Positions 36,994 through 48,498 of a stretch of 64,000 bases of DNA are shown here, in pieces (the first letter of the stretch is position 1; every line of letters starts with the position of its first letter). The position numbers were made by a program, and so were the translations under genes. The stretch lies in contig OX637394.1 in the NCBI GenBank assembly GCA_951799425.1, positions 9,001,501 to 9,065,500 of the forward strand, given 5' to 3'. This stretch comes from Ilex aquifolium. Taxonomy: Eukaryota; Streptophyta; Magnoliopsida; Aquifoliales; Aquifoliaceae. Below the pieces are notes generated by a model. It did not search any database. It saw nothing but the letters and a program-made list of their open reading frames with translations, and was not told the DNA's origin.

Positions 36994-37049
36994 CCACTCG
37001 CTTCCTCACAGTCCCGCCACATCTCTCTTTTTTGTACACCACAACTAGC

Positions 37050-37073
37050 TCTCTCTCTCTCTCTCTCTCTCTC
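37050..37073. repeat. CT microsatellite in the HSP70 5' UTR
   Basis: About twelve CT units just upstream of the start codon. Pyrimidine tracts of this kind are common in plant 5' leaders. Confidence 0.85.
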
Positions 37074-37090
37074 GAAGTAGAGGAAGTACA

Positions 37091-40000
37091 ATGGCTGGAA
37101 AAGGTGAAGGTCCGGCGATCGGAATTGATCTGGGAACTACATACTCATGCGTCGGTGTTTGGCAACACGATCGTGTGGAGATCATAGCCAATGACCAGGG
37201 GAACAGAACGACGCCATCTTACGTTGCGTTTACTGATTCTGAGCGTTTGATCGGAGATGCTGCCAAGAACCAGGTCGCCATGAACCCAATCAACACCGTC
37301 TTCGGTAACCTTTCATCTCTCACGTCTTAAATCTGAACTTCTCCCACTTAGATCTCAAGTTTTGTTGGATGTGTGCAGATATTTGTGTGTTGTGAATAAT
37401 TGATTGCTAAGCTTTGTGAAATTTTATTTAGACTGTTGTCATTGTGTGGTACATGGATTTTTTTTATAGCTTTTGATTCTCGATTTCTATGAATTTCGAT
37501 TCTGATCTTATGTGAGTTTTTTGTTCAAAATACTCGACTTGATAGCGACATATTTAATTGCTGTTTTTTCTTTATTAGGTTTTTATCTTTATTTTCTTTG
37601 TAACAATTTTTTATTTGTAGATCGTTTTAGTATAGTAAACGATTTGAATACGATTGGACCGAAGATGTGAAGATCTGATATTATTATCCTGGCCAACGGG
37701 GGCGAATCTACAGTGCCCTGCCCCCACTATAATTTAAAAAAAATTTGGGATGTATTTAGAATTTTCAAAATTTTAGAATCTTGACCCCATTGAAATATTT
37801 TAAAAGCTTTAGGGGTCCTGATGTATTTTAATTGTGGGGTTTCATCTCTGCCGCTTGCTGGTTTAGTGGGGTCTTGTGTCAGCCACTAATGTCTTTGGGA
37901 CTAAAGAACTAAAAATATAAACGATCCTAACCGTCTTCACTCATAGATCCAATAGTTCCAAATTAGACATATTTAATTAACCTCCAAACAGATTTGCATT
38001 CTCATTTTGGGTAACCTCCAAAAATAAGACATCCATTTTTTTATTTTTGTAAATTTAATTGGAGAATACTATTTAGATTTAATTTGGAGAGTTAATCAAA
38101 GTACCTAATTCAATTCGATTATTAGATTGAAAGTGAACTCTATCTAATATTGAATCTCAATTAATTCAATAGATGCATTGAATTATGTCTATTGAATTAA
38201 CTCCCTGATTAAGTCCTCAAATTAAATATCTATAGCATTGCTCAGTTCAATTAATTATTAGTAGTGCTCACAATTTTGGATATGGCTCATCAACATGTCT
38301 CCAAATTAAATCTTAATTAGGAAAATATTTAGCCTTAACAAATTTGGACGATGAAGGAGTGCCCCCATTAGACCTCTCAAATAATGGTTGAATATAAATA
38401 TGGATAAATGCAATACAAACTTACTAAATATAGGTTATACATAGTATATTCTCAATAAGATATGAACATAACTATACATGGTCATAAATATTACTACCTT
38501 TAAATTTTTCTCCCTTGGTATCTACCTACTCTTTATCCTCTCTCTTTTATCTTCCAATTTTTAGTCTTTTCTCAATTCGTTTTCGAATTCTATCGGCATT
38601 TATCTAGTAGATTGAGTGGATAACTTTAAAGGAAATAAGAGCTTATGAAATTTTGTCAGAGCTATTGTAATCAGGGTTTCTATCATTACTTGGCTAAGAG
38701 AGCTTTGATCATTTGAATTTGAAGTGAAAGATGACGATTAGATCCAATTGAGTATTCTTTGGAATTTTTTATGTGCAATAATCATTCTCTTAAAAAATTG
38801 GATAATGAGGAGGTCATTAAGAAGTTTAATTCGAAAAATGGGTTTATTCGGATGGCCTTAATTCACATTTATGGATAGCTTTATAGTGAGTTTTTTTTTC
38901 CGGATTTTTATATTGCTTTTTTATGAGATTATTTTTATGAAAATAATGTTAACATTATTATTAAGCTTTATGCTGCCCCCATTACGAAAGAAGTCTGGCT
39001 TCGCCTTGCTGGCCAAGCTGATCTAGCCCTTAATATTATGCCGGAGCATGCAAAGCAAACTTGATTTGGTATCCGTTGTTTATCTGTCAAAAATTGAGTA
39101 AATTACAGTTTATTCCCTGAAGTATTATCTTTGTTTCACTTTGTCTCCTCAATTATAAAATTTCTCATAATGTACTCTAAAGTATCAATTTTATTTCATA
39201 TCATTCTAATAGATAAAGAAAAATTTAAAAGCTGTTAAAGGAGGGAGGGAAACCCCCAAAGAGTTTACTGTCAAGTACCTAGTACCATTTTATTTGAAAT
39301 CTTTTGCAATTATTTCGCAACCAAGTGGTTGCTAGGAAGAAAAAGAAGGTCAGCCAGAGGAATGCAAAGTCATGGATGAATATTTTTCTTGACTTTTGAC
39401 CAATACATGTGCAACAGTTGCTTATTGGTAGTACAGATCACTCACATACACATTTACCGTAAAAAAAATTGGCAGTTATTATCAATTGGAGTGATATGAA
39501 ATAAAATTGATACTTAAGGGTGCAATATGAGAAATTTTATAATTGAAGGTGCAAAGTAAAACAAAGGTAATAGTTTAAAGGGGTAAAGTGTAATTTACCC
39601 ATAAAAATAGGGTCTGATTGAAAGGGCAGTTATTGGTTTGGAGCTGCATAAATTGAATACTCATTACTCAATTTTGGTACAGCTGAATGTTGGTTATACA
39701 GGGTTGGTAATGTTGCTTTGTCTTCCTTCACGAAAATATATACTTGAATCATTTGATGTTATTATGACTGCCTTTGTTCTATGCCACCATAATTTTTGTG
39801 AGATAGTTGAATTGCAATGATAGGACTTCCTTGGTTGTATGGCTGTTCTAGTCTTTAGCTTCTTATTGTGTAGTTCTGTTGACATTAAAGATATAATTCA
39901 TGGAAAATAGTGCCCAAGTCGTATCGACATTCTTTATGTTGTTGACTATATCGGTTTTGTATTTCATTGTTGTCTGTTTTCAATGATCCATGTGTGGTTA

Positions 40001-40193
40001 TTGTATTTTCCCTGCTGCCAGATGCAAAACGTCTTATTGGGAGGAGGTTTAGCGATGCCTCAGTCCAGAGTGACATTAAGTTGTGGCCTTTTAAGGTCAT
40101 TGCCGGTCCTGGTGACAAGCCTATGATTGTTGTCAACTACAAGGCTGAAGAGAGGCAGTTTTCAGCCGAGGAAATTTCCTCTATGGTGCTTAT

Positions 40194-40226
<33 letters not shown>

Positions 40227-41754
40227 GTCAACTATAAAGAATGCTGTTGTCACTGTTCCGGCATATTTTAACGATTCTCAGCGCCAGGCTACGAAAGATG
40301 CCGGTGTTATTTCTGGTCTCAATGTAATGCGTATTATAAATGAGCCAACAGCTGCTGCTATTGCTTATGGTCTTGACAAGAAAGCCACCAGTGTTGGTGA
40401 GAAGAATGTGCTTATCTTTGATCTTGGTGGTGGTACTTTTGATGTGTCCCTCCTCACCATTGAAGAGGGTATTTTTGAGGTGAAATCCACTGCTGGAGAT
40501 ACTCATCTCGGAGGTGAGGATTTTGATAACAGAATGGTGAATCACTTTGTTCAAGAGTTCAAGAGAAAGCATAAAAAAGACATAAGCGGTAACCCCAGAG
40601 CACTTAGGAGATTGAGAACCTCTTGTGAGAGGGCAAAGAGGACTCTCTCATCCACAGCTCAGACCACCATTGAAATTGATTCTTTATTTGAGGGTATAGA
40701 CTTTTACTCCACCATCACCCGTGCCAGATTTGAAGAGCTGAATATGGATCTCTTCAGGAAGTGTATGGAACCTGTTGAGAAATGTTTGAGGGATGCTAAG
40801 ATGGACAAAAGCAATGTTCACGATGTCGTTCTTGTTGGGGGGTCTACTAGAATTCCCAAGGTGCAGCAGTTATTGCAGGACTTCTTTAACGGGAAGGAGC
40901 TATGCAAGAGCATCAACCCCGATGAGGCAGTTGCCTATGGTGCTGCTGTACAAGCTGCCATTCTGAGTGGTGAGGGCAGTGAGAAGGTTCAGGACTTGTT
41001 GCTTCTGGATGTCACTCCTCTCTCCCTTGGGCTAGAAACTGCTGGAGGTGTCATGACTGTCTTAATCCCGAGAAACACCACCATTCCCACCAAGAAAGAG
41101 CAAGTATTCTCCACATACTCAGATAATCAACCTGGTGTATTGATTCAAGTGTACGAGGGTGAGAGAACAAGAACCAGAGACAACAACTTGTTGGGTAAAT
41201 TTGAGCTTTCTGGCATTCCTCCAGCTCCCAGGGGCGTGCCTCAGATCACGGTTTGCTTTGATATTGATGCTAATGGTATTCTAAATGTTTCTGCTGAGGA
41301 TAAGACCACCGGACAGAAGAACAAGATCACAATCACTAATGACAAGGGCAGGCTATCCAAGGAGGAAATTGAGAAGATGGTGCAGGAAGCAGAGAAGTAC
41401 AAGGCGGAGGATGAGGAACACAAGAAGAAGGTGGAGGCTAAGAATGCACTGGAGAACTATGCCTATAATATGAGGAACACAGTGAAGGATGAAAAGATTG
41501 GTGAGAAGCTCAGCCCAGATGACAAGAAGAAGATTGAGGATGCTATTGATCAGGCCATTTCATGGCTCGATAGCAACCAGCTTGCGGAAGCTGACGAGTT
41601 TGAGGATAAGATGAAAGAGCTTGAGAGCATCTGTAACCCTATCATTGCAAAGATGTACCAAGGTGCCGGGCCTGACATGGGTGGCCCCATGGATGATGAT
41701 GCTCCTTCAGCTAGTGCAAGTGGTGCTGGCCCCAAGATTGAGGAGGTCGACTAA
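37091..41754 (+). CDS. HSP70: Cytosolic HSP70/HSC70 chaperone, two exons
   Basis: Exons 37091-37304 and 40022-41754 encode about 648 residues. The intron (37305-40021, 2,717 bp, GT-AG) splits the aspartate codon in [16 protein letters not shown], the usual position in plant cytosolic HSP70 genes. The ATPase domain carries [14 protein letters not shown] near the N-terminus, [14 protein letters not shown] and [16 protein letters not shown]. The substrate-binding domain follows, then a helical lid and the C-terminal EEVD that binds TPR co-chaperones and marks the cytosolic/nuclear class. It folds and refolds proteins with J-domain and exchange factors. The promoter has a perfect heat-shock element. 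The frame is intact. The intron is unusually long because of two transposon insertions. Confidence 0.96.
37697..39008. mobile_element. hAT-like transposon in the HSP70 intron
   Basis: 1,312 bp flanked by a perfect 8-bp repeat CTGGCCAA (37689-37696 and 39009-39016). Left end CGGGGGCGAATCTACAG and right end (reverse complement) CAAGGCGAAGCCAGAC are weak inverted repeats of the same type as the element at 2042. No transposase is present. Confidence 0.78.
39097..39600. mobile_element. Long-TIR (MULE-like) element in the HSP70 intron
   Basis: Arms of about 115-130 bp at 39097-39220 and 39470-39600 are inverted copies, sharing AATTATAAAATTTCTCATA and AAGTATCAATTTTATTTCAT. The ends read GAGTAAATTACA and (inverted) GGGTAAATTACA. 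The TSD is not clear. It is non-coding. Confidence 0.7.
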
Positions 41755-42706
41755 GGGAGTGGTTTCTATTGGCACTATTATTTTGTTCAGGTTCCCCCTG
41801 CTATAGTTTGATTGGATCCTGTAGACCAAATCCTGATGGCACATTTAAGTCTGGTGCCATTGTTTTGATTTTTTATGCTCCTTTTATGTATTTGTTATGC
41901 TGTTTATCGTTGTTCTCAGACCTATTTGATAATTAAAATTGGGCTACTGTCCCTATCTTATATCTGCTGACATTTACTTTCTGAGTTGCGTTCCTATCCA
42001 GCATTGGCATTGGCATGGGCATGGGCAGGTCGGCACTGCAATTTCCTCTGTTCAAAAAAAAAAAACACTGCATTTTCCGAGGGAGAACTAGAGTGGTTCC
42101 TTTACATTCGAATCTCTTTCAATATACCCTCTTTCAACACCTAAATAGTCATTGTTCAGGAAAAAAAAAACGCACACACACATAAATAGTCCCCACCCTA
42201 TCCACAATAAATCAAATACCAAGAAAACTAAGAAAACCTATGGCAGTAGATCTAAATTGGATTTGTTATTGGACCAGGGTTATGAGAGAGACTTCTGGAT
42301 TCCTTTTGATGGAGCAAGCTTGATCTTCTGAAAACTTTTGAGAAAAGAGGAAGTTTTCAGTTGCTGCCATGACAAAAAAAAAATGCGGAAAAGTTCTGTG
42401 CAACTTTGCACTGTAGTGCAAGAGGAGTCCTGGAGACAAACGTTTCATCTGGGCAGAGTTGAAAATTTCAATGAAAAAATTCTGGTGCTCACCCCAAGAG
42501 TTCAATAAAGAAAAAAACATCCTGCAATCTGTTGAGGGAAAGCCAAGTCTGTTCATCGATTATTTTGAAATTGCTCGCATAAATAAGACGAGACAAGACT
42601 CCTTCCCTAATTAGCTTGAAAATTGCCCCAAACAAGCTGCCTCGTTGAACCATGAAAGTAGGCTTAAAAATGGTACATGAGCCAAACAACTCAATCTATA
42701 AACAAA
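41755..42706. other. HSP70 3' flank
   Basis: HSP70 3' UTR and a short spacer between convergent genes. Short frames here have no support. Confidence 0.5.
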
Positions 42707-43074
42707 CTACTTTCTTCCCCTGTTAAGCCTCTGCAGATGATAATTAATGCTTCCCCAAGGCTTCCGACTTTTGCTGGTCTGCAAAAGGTAATAGCAATGG
42801 TAATTTAAAATGCAAATAATTTCCAGTTTCAAAGTAAGAGTAACAGTTAACAATATAAAGCAAAAAACATAGGATTTAATGCAAGAACATCAATGATCTT
42901 CACCTGAGCATCCGTGCAGGCACTCAAAAGTTCCTTTTGCCGAACACATTTCTCATCATTGTTGTGGTTAAGAGCTAAACAATTAAGGAAATTTACCGTT
43001 TCCTTCATGCAGGGTTTACTAAGACTACCGAATTTCTTTGGGTTTATATGGAGACTACCAGCTTTCCGACCCAT
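42707..43074 (-). CDS. Twin CX9C protein, mitochondrial ribosomal protein mS37-like
   Basis: Two exons on the minus strand, 43074-42904 and 42778-42707, give 80 residues. The intron starts GTGAAG and ends TTTTGCAG. Twin CX9C motifs lie at residues 22/32 (CMKETVNFLNC) and 43/53 (CVRQKELLSAC), the CHCH fold that is oxidised by the Mia40 import pathway in the intermembrane space. The second exon supplies TSKSRKPWGSINYHLQRLNR with a basic end GRK. The MGRKAG start and this tail match the plant mS37/MRP10-like small-subunit proteins as I know them; related Cox19-type CHCH proteins are the alternative. If the intron were ignored the frame would read into a spurious tail. It is convergent with HSP70. 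An intron in the 5' UTR is possible but not shown. Confidence 0.85.
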
Positions 43075-44149
43075 TCTTTCCTAGTTCAAACTACAAATGT
43101 AAAAGCAAGAAATTGTTAAGAACAACAGCAGCAATGATAGAACATTAGCACCCTATGGACATCAGGAGAAATGAATCCATATATCAAAGGTATACAAAGA
43201 ACAATAATATACATAATACTGATAGCATGTAAGTCACATCCTATAATTTTAACTCACCACACCTGCAAGGAAGCAACAGTTGCAGAGTACTTTTAATTTT
43301 GTCAAATGTTAAGGGCTTGAACTTTGTTTTATTTTTTTTATTTTTCCTCCTCTGATATGTCAACGATACAACAATGAGAAGCAAACTAACCTCAAGATGC
43401 AAATTCATTTTCATCATCTCTTTTAGTTGGCCAAAAAAATTGTAAGATATCTTTCCAGTTAGAATAGATGGGTTCATTTTTTTGTGTTGGGGGTGGGGGG
43501 AAGAAGTGTACAAGGATAGAATTGACGTAGTATAAGAGAAACTTTTTCATTTGGAGATGCGCTTCTAGGTACTAATTTTTCAAGAAGAAATCCAATTATT
43601 GTAGCACGAAAGTCCCGCCCGAGGTAGTACTTCCAATTCATATTTCTTATCAAAAAAAATAAAATAAAATAAAGAAAGAAAGAGAAAGTATCTATTTTAT
43701 TTTAGATATATACGCGTGTCCAAGTGCTAACACTATTTCAAGCCTCTAACTAATTTCACTGGAGAAGTTCAAGGTCTAGATACACAACTCAGGCCTTAGA
43801 AAATTACCACTATGCTTAATAGCCAAGGCTATGGTCTTGGCTGTCAAGGCAAGGACAAAAGGAATTCCTGTTAATCTTATTGAGCTAAAGTAGTCAAGTT
43901 CATTACCCAATTTAATCCTCATTGGCTGGAGTGGATCAAGTGAAGATATAGATGGTGCAAGCAAGTGCAAATGTCAATCCACCATTTGATTATGATTTTC
44001 TGGATATAGTGACATACATGCAAGACTGGCTAAATGAGGGATTAATATAAACAGATGCTGTTCTATCTGATTTGAGATTAATATAACATAGTGCATGAAA
44101 TACACGATGGACAACAAAATACAGACGGTAAATGAAGGTGGCAATCTGC
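43075..44149. other. Upstream region of the mS37-like gene
   Basis: AT-rich; probably the promoter and 5' UTR of the minus-strand gene. No other gene is supported. Confidence 0.45.
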
Positions 44150-44328
44150 CTAAGTGAAAGCAATAAGCCCACCTTTTACTCATACCGGGTGGCTGATTAA
44201 AAGCCCAATTGGCCCATGGCCCAAGTGGGGACCATGGAACGAAAGATGTCGTCCACACAAATCCCAATCCCACCTCAGACTGCACCCGTCAAACACGTTA
44301 TCTCATGCTGACGGTTGAGAAGAACATT
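44150..44328. repeat. Duplicated piece of the HSP70 promoter
   Basis: About 180 bp matching 36780-36956 (CTCATACCGGGTGGCTGATT, then GACGGTTGAGAAGAACATT). It stops inside the heat-shock element: GAACATT is kept but TC-TC-GAA is lost. The sHSP block copy 3 begins within three bases of its right end. Confidence 0.85.
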
Positions 44329-44437
44329 TTGGTCCTTAAATATTGACTTTATTTGGAGTTGACTGAAATAGGTTAAGTTTGTAAGTTTTAGAGTAAATTA
44401 AGTTACGGTCATTTGGATCTTGACTTTTGGATTAGCT

Positions 44438-44522
44438 TTCTTTTTTTGTTTTTGGGTGGGAGACTTGAACTCTTAACCTGAAAAAATTAAAGTCTTCGCA
44501 AGGTAAATAGTATCATTGGACA
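44438..44522 (-). repeat. Possible tRNA-derived SINE fragment, second copy
   Basis: Related to 8054-8150 with B-box-like GTTCAAGTC (plus 44462-44470) and CTTGCGAAGACTTTAA on the minus strand. It is absent from the equivalent place in sHSP block copies 1 and 2, so it inserted after duplication. Confidence 0.35.
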
Positions 44523-44575
44523 GAAAACCATTTGGTTTTTTTTTTTTGATAGTTTCAGTTTTTTAGACCTAAAAA

Positions 44576-44847
44576 TAGAGGTACTAATCGAGCCGAGTTT
44601 TACGAGTTTGAACTCGAGCCTATCGAAATTGTTCAAACTCGGCTTGTTCAGAACCCGAGCCGAGCTCGAGTAACTCGACTATTTTATATATAAACAAGCC
44701 GAGTTTTGCAAGCTTCAACAGAGTCTTTTAAGCTCGTTTTTTTAAATAAACCTAAAAAATGTTTAACTTTAACTCGTTTAGAACTCGAGTCGAGCTTGAG
44801 TCAAGCCTAAGCCGAACTCGAGTAACTTTTTTTGATTAACACCCTTA
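44576..44847. mobile_element. hAT-type MITE, sHSP block copy 3
   Basis: Third copy of the MITE (TAGAGGTACTAATCGAGCC left, GATTAACACCCTTA right) with flanks CCTAAAAA (44568-44575) and TCTAAAAA (44848 onwards). Confidence 0.72.
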
Positions 44848-45331
44848 TCTAAAAACGTTTATTTAGGCTTATTCAAATAATTAATTTTATTAGTTTTTCT
44901 TTTAATTTTTAAAGAATTTTGTCGCCGATCTCACATGATTTTATACTTTATCATATTCATAAAATGTTACTAGTGACGTAAAAGAATTTGAAATTCATAT
45001 TTTGAGAACTATTATGCATAATCTATACATTTATATAATTATTTTTTATTTTGATATAAAAATCTAAAAAAAATTAAAAAATCACTCTAAAAATACTTTT
45101 TTAACTCTCTAAACAACTCCCTAAAAAATTTTGGGGCCAACTCCAAAATTTTGAACATATTAAATCGGAATGAATCTGGCTCGACCAATCAAAATTACTT
45201 GCCTGTATTGTAGATTATGGAGTATGGGTAGTTCAAAGCATCAATAAAATAATGAATGCTTTTTCCCCTTTAAAAAAGTAGTAATAATAATACGATAGTA
45301 ATAATTATAATATATGTTGATGAAGATGGTA

Positions 45332-45535
45332 GAAGCTTATAGATGAGACGATAAGGAGGGACCCACGAGAAACCAGAACCCTCTTCTTTCTCTTTTGTTT
45401 AAATTATTATTATCTTACAGCGAACAAAATTCAGATTCGTCTTCTGCTCACTATAAATATGCTTCACAAACTCTCATGTTCATCATCCAGTAGTAGTTCA
45501 AGTCTCTCCTTGTGTGTGTTCATTCGCTAATACCT
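45332..45535 (+). promoter_or_regulatory. sHSP copy 3 promoter and leader, cut off from its gene
   Basis: Matches copies 1 and 2 but the heat-shock element reads GAAGCTTATAGAT (45332-45344): three bases are deleted, removing the third GAA unit. TATAAATA is at 45452-45459. The 5' leader is interrupted at 45538 by a 4.1-kb insertion, so this promoter lies more than 4 kb upstream of its CDS. Confidence 0.75.
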
Positions 45536-46749
45536 TTTCGCTGTGTTTGGTACGTAAGGTTAAAGGTGGGAATGAAATATGTATTCTTTGGTAATGCTGA
45601 TTCCTATGTTTGGTTGAGAGGAGGTGAAGTCCATTCCCATTCCTGAAGAATAGCTAATCCCACAAATTGTGGGATTAGATATTACCAAATCTATTCTAGT
45701 ATTTCTCATTTCATTCCCATTCAAGAGTGCGTCATCCTATGAAAAAAGAAAAACGCGATCTCTTCTTTCCTTTTCGATCGTCGGTCGCTACTCCTCCTCT
45801 GATCTCTCTTCTCTTTTTCTCACATTTTCTCTCCTTCCTCACAAATGCCATGGCACTCCATATTTCTTCTCATACCCTCCCAATTACTTTCTGCCTCCCC
45901 CCATCTCTCTGTGAAGCAAGGGTACGCATAGGTGGTTAGGAACAGCCTATATGAGCTCAAATCCGACCAATCCATGTAATTACTAGTTAAATTTAGTCAG
46001 TAATTCTCAAATCCAACTTATAATTTTTAAGTTTTAAGATTTTTTTGTCGTTTGAAATGTGAATCTATCTCTTAAAAACACTATGCTTCAATATTTCAAA
46101 TCGAGTTTTTCCTTTATAATTCGAGATATGGCAGTAGATCTTTATGCATATGAAACCAATCACACCTATAGTTGGTGAATCATGACTCCTAAACTACCAG
46201 TAGGCATGACTCCTCGAATCAAAATCCTATAAAGAATAAAAAATGATAAGGCACATTGTACAATGCAAACAAGGTGTTTGTCAAAATGCCAGAGAAAAAA
46301 ACTAGATTTTATGAGCATGAGTCATAAGGGACTAGATTTTAATTCGAGATATGGAACTAGATTTTATGCATATGAGATCATTCATACCTATAATGGGTGA
46401 ATTATGACCCATAATGAACTCAGTCTTTAAGAACTAGTGAAATGTTTTACAATGCAAATTAATTGTTTGTCAAAATGCCTGACAGAAATTGGCCTTCTTT
46501 TTGCCTTCACGGGTGGTTATTGATGTGGCCTCCAATTTGTTCAAATGTTGATTGGAGTGGTTAGGGACTTCTGGACTGGCTGCTTTTGTAATTAATCTAG
46601 TATAAGTCAGGCAAATGTTGTAATTAATCTAGGATATTGCTTTTGGTAATGAGTTTTTGCAGAAATTGAAGATTGAAAATTGTTATAAAATTGTTAGAAA
46701 AGTTGTTTGGGTGTGCTAGGAATGTCGTCCTGCTGGAATGCTTAAGATG

Positions 46750-47010
46750 GGGTAAGAGGGGGTATTGTAGTGAGGAATGAATGGGGTAGAGTTGTATTGG
46801 CTGCTTTTTTTTTCCTATGGTGTTTGTACCAATATAGCTGCTGAATTTAGAGCACTGTTGGATGGACTGAAAATGGTGGAGCAGTTGGATTTGATGAATT
46901 GCAGGATGCTGATTGAGTCAGACTCTTTGGTTCTTGTCAATGCTGTGTTGGGGAACTATGAATGTGCCTGGCCATATTTGTCTTATTTGGAGCAAATTAG
47001 GAGCAAGTTA
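46750..47010 (+). pseudogene. RNase H-like domain fragment inside the TIR element
   Basis: The translation shows GGIVVRNEWGRVVLAA, then after a frame change NIAAEFRALLDGLKMVEQL and MLIESDSLVLVNAVLGN, the core of the plant RNase H-like (RVT_3) fold. It is a partial, frameshifted passenger, probably derived from a LINE or domesticated RNase H gene. Confidence 0.6.
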
Positions 47011-47278
47011 ACCAATCACGCTGTACAGAAGGGATTTTCGGAGGACTTCACAGGTCTTAATATGCCTTCTGCGCTTAAGCTTGAGCTAATGCAAAATGTG
47101 AGGAGTATGCCTATGCTGAGGACAAAGCAAAAGGTGGTTTTTGATGATAAAAGGTGAGCATTCAGCATGTCTGCATGTCCTTGGTGTACTGGCATTTACA
47201 ATGTTGCTGCCTTGATTTTTTAAAGCTTTGTAGCCTGTTATATATATATATATATATAAGACTGGGATGAGCACATTA

Positions 47279-48498
47279 TCTATATAATAAAGTACAATAC
47301 AATTTAAATTTCAAAAGATAAACAAATTGATTTTTATTTTTCGCAGTTGCGATATTTTTAAATTTTACTCTAAAGTTAATCCGACGGCTAATATTAACAC
47401 CTCAAATTTAATAGGTAAAAATAGGCATCTAAGGGTGTGTTTGTGGTGACTTTTTAAAAATACTTCTAGAACTTATAACTATTTATGAATACTTTTAAAA
47501 ATAATAATAATAATATTTGGAACCGCTCAACCACTACCACTACCACTCCCACCGCCCCACCACCATCACAATTACCACCGCCGCCGCCACCCCATCACCA
47601 CTTATGCCACAACAACCACCACATCCACTACTGTCGTTGCCAATACCACTATCACCACCACTACTGCCACCCCACCCCACCAGCACCAACACCAACACCG
47701 TCACTGTCGCCGCCGCCACCGCTGTCGCCATCCCACCCCCCCCACCACCCCCCCCCCCCCCCACCGCCGCCGTTGCCCCACCACCATCGCCACCCACCAC
47801 CGATTGCTATTACCGTCATCCATCGCTACCACCCACCACAATTTTCATCTCATTCTTATATTTATTACATTTATCACCATCAACACCCACCACTATCATT
47901 GTTGCTCATCACCACTCATCGCCGTCCACTATTACAACCCACCACCATCCATCGTTGCTCACCATCGCCGCCAGTCACTGTCACCCAACCCCATCAAACT
48001 TACCACTACCACCAATTGTCATCGCCCACCACTGACGCCACCCACTGTCACCCACCCCTACCATTTTTACCACCACCACCGCTATTTACCACAACAAATC
48101 ACACTGTCGTCCAGAAACACCGGTCGCCGCCCACCACCACAACCCACCACCGTCATCGCCCCACCACCACCACCACTACCAACCACCATCACCGTCGCCC
48201 ACAACTACTACCGCCGTCACCCAAGACTGTCACTACCACCATCGTCACAAAAAATCCACCACCAGCATCACCATTGCCACCCATGACTGCCACCATCACT
48301 ACGGTCGTCGCCACCCATCACAATCATCACCGTCTCCCACCACCACTACTACCACTATTCACCCCCACTACAATCCATGCTTAAATTCTTTTCTTTGCTC
48401 TATGTTTGTAATTTGATTTTGGGTGTGAATATAAATATATTTATTTTTGACTATTTTTTTTTTATTATTCTGTATCTTCAGGTACATACAATAACTAG
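47279..48498. mobile_element. Possible small Helitron
   Basis: The left end TCTATATAATAAAGTAC follows an A, and the right end CTAG precedes a T, the A/T insertion rule of Helitrons. A weak stem (GTATC-TTCA-GGTAC) lies about 10 nt before CTAG. Related TATATATAAGACT-GGATGA strings flank both sides, which this model does not explain. No replicase/helicase is present. Confidence 0.3.
47500..48385. repeat. C/A-rich, G-poor tract (degenerate CCACCA repeat)
   Basis: About 880 bp dominated by CCA, CAC, CAT and CCG trinucleotides with very few G on the plus strand, including a C run near 47740-47761. Two plus-strand frames stay open only because stop codons need T-A-G/A combinations that are rare here; the predicted His/Pro/Thr-rich peptides have no family resemblance. 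I treat it as a decayed minisatellite, not a gene. Confidence 0.75.

Noticed and set aside
39967..40021. HSP70 starting upstream of exon 2
   Set aside because: These bases are intron; the conserved splice at NTVF-D joins 37304 to 40022, and the true start is 37091.
47485..48384. A 299-residue His/Pro/Thr-rich protein
   Set aside because: It is the translation of a C/A-rich simple repeat; overlapping frames are equally open and there is no domain or splice context.
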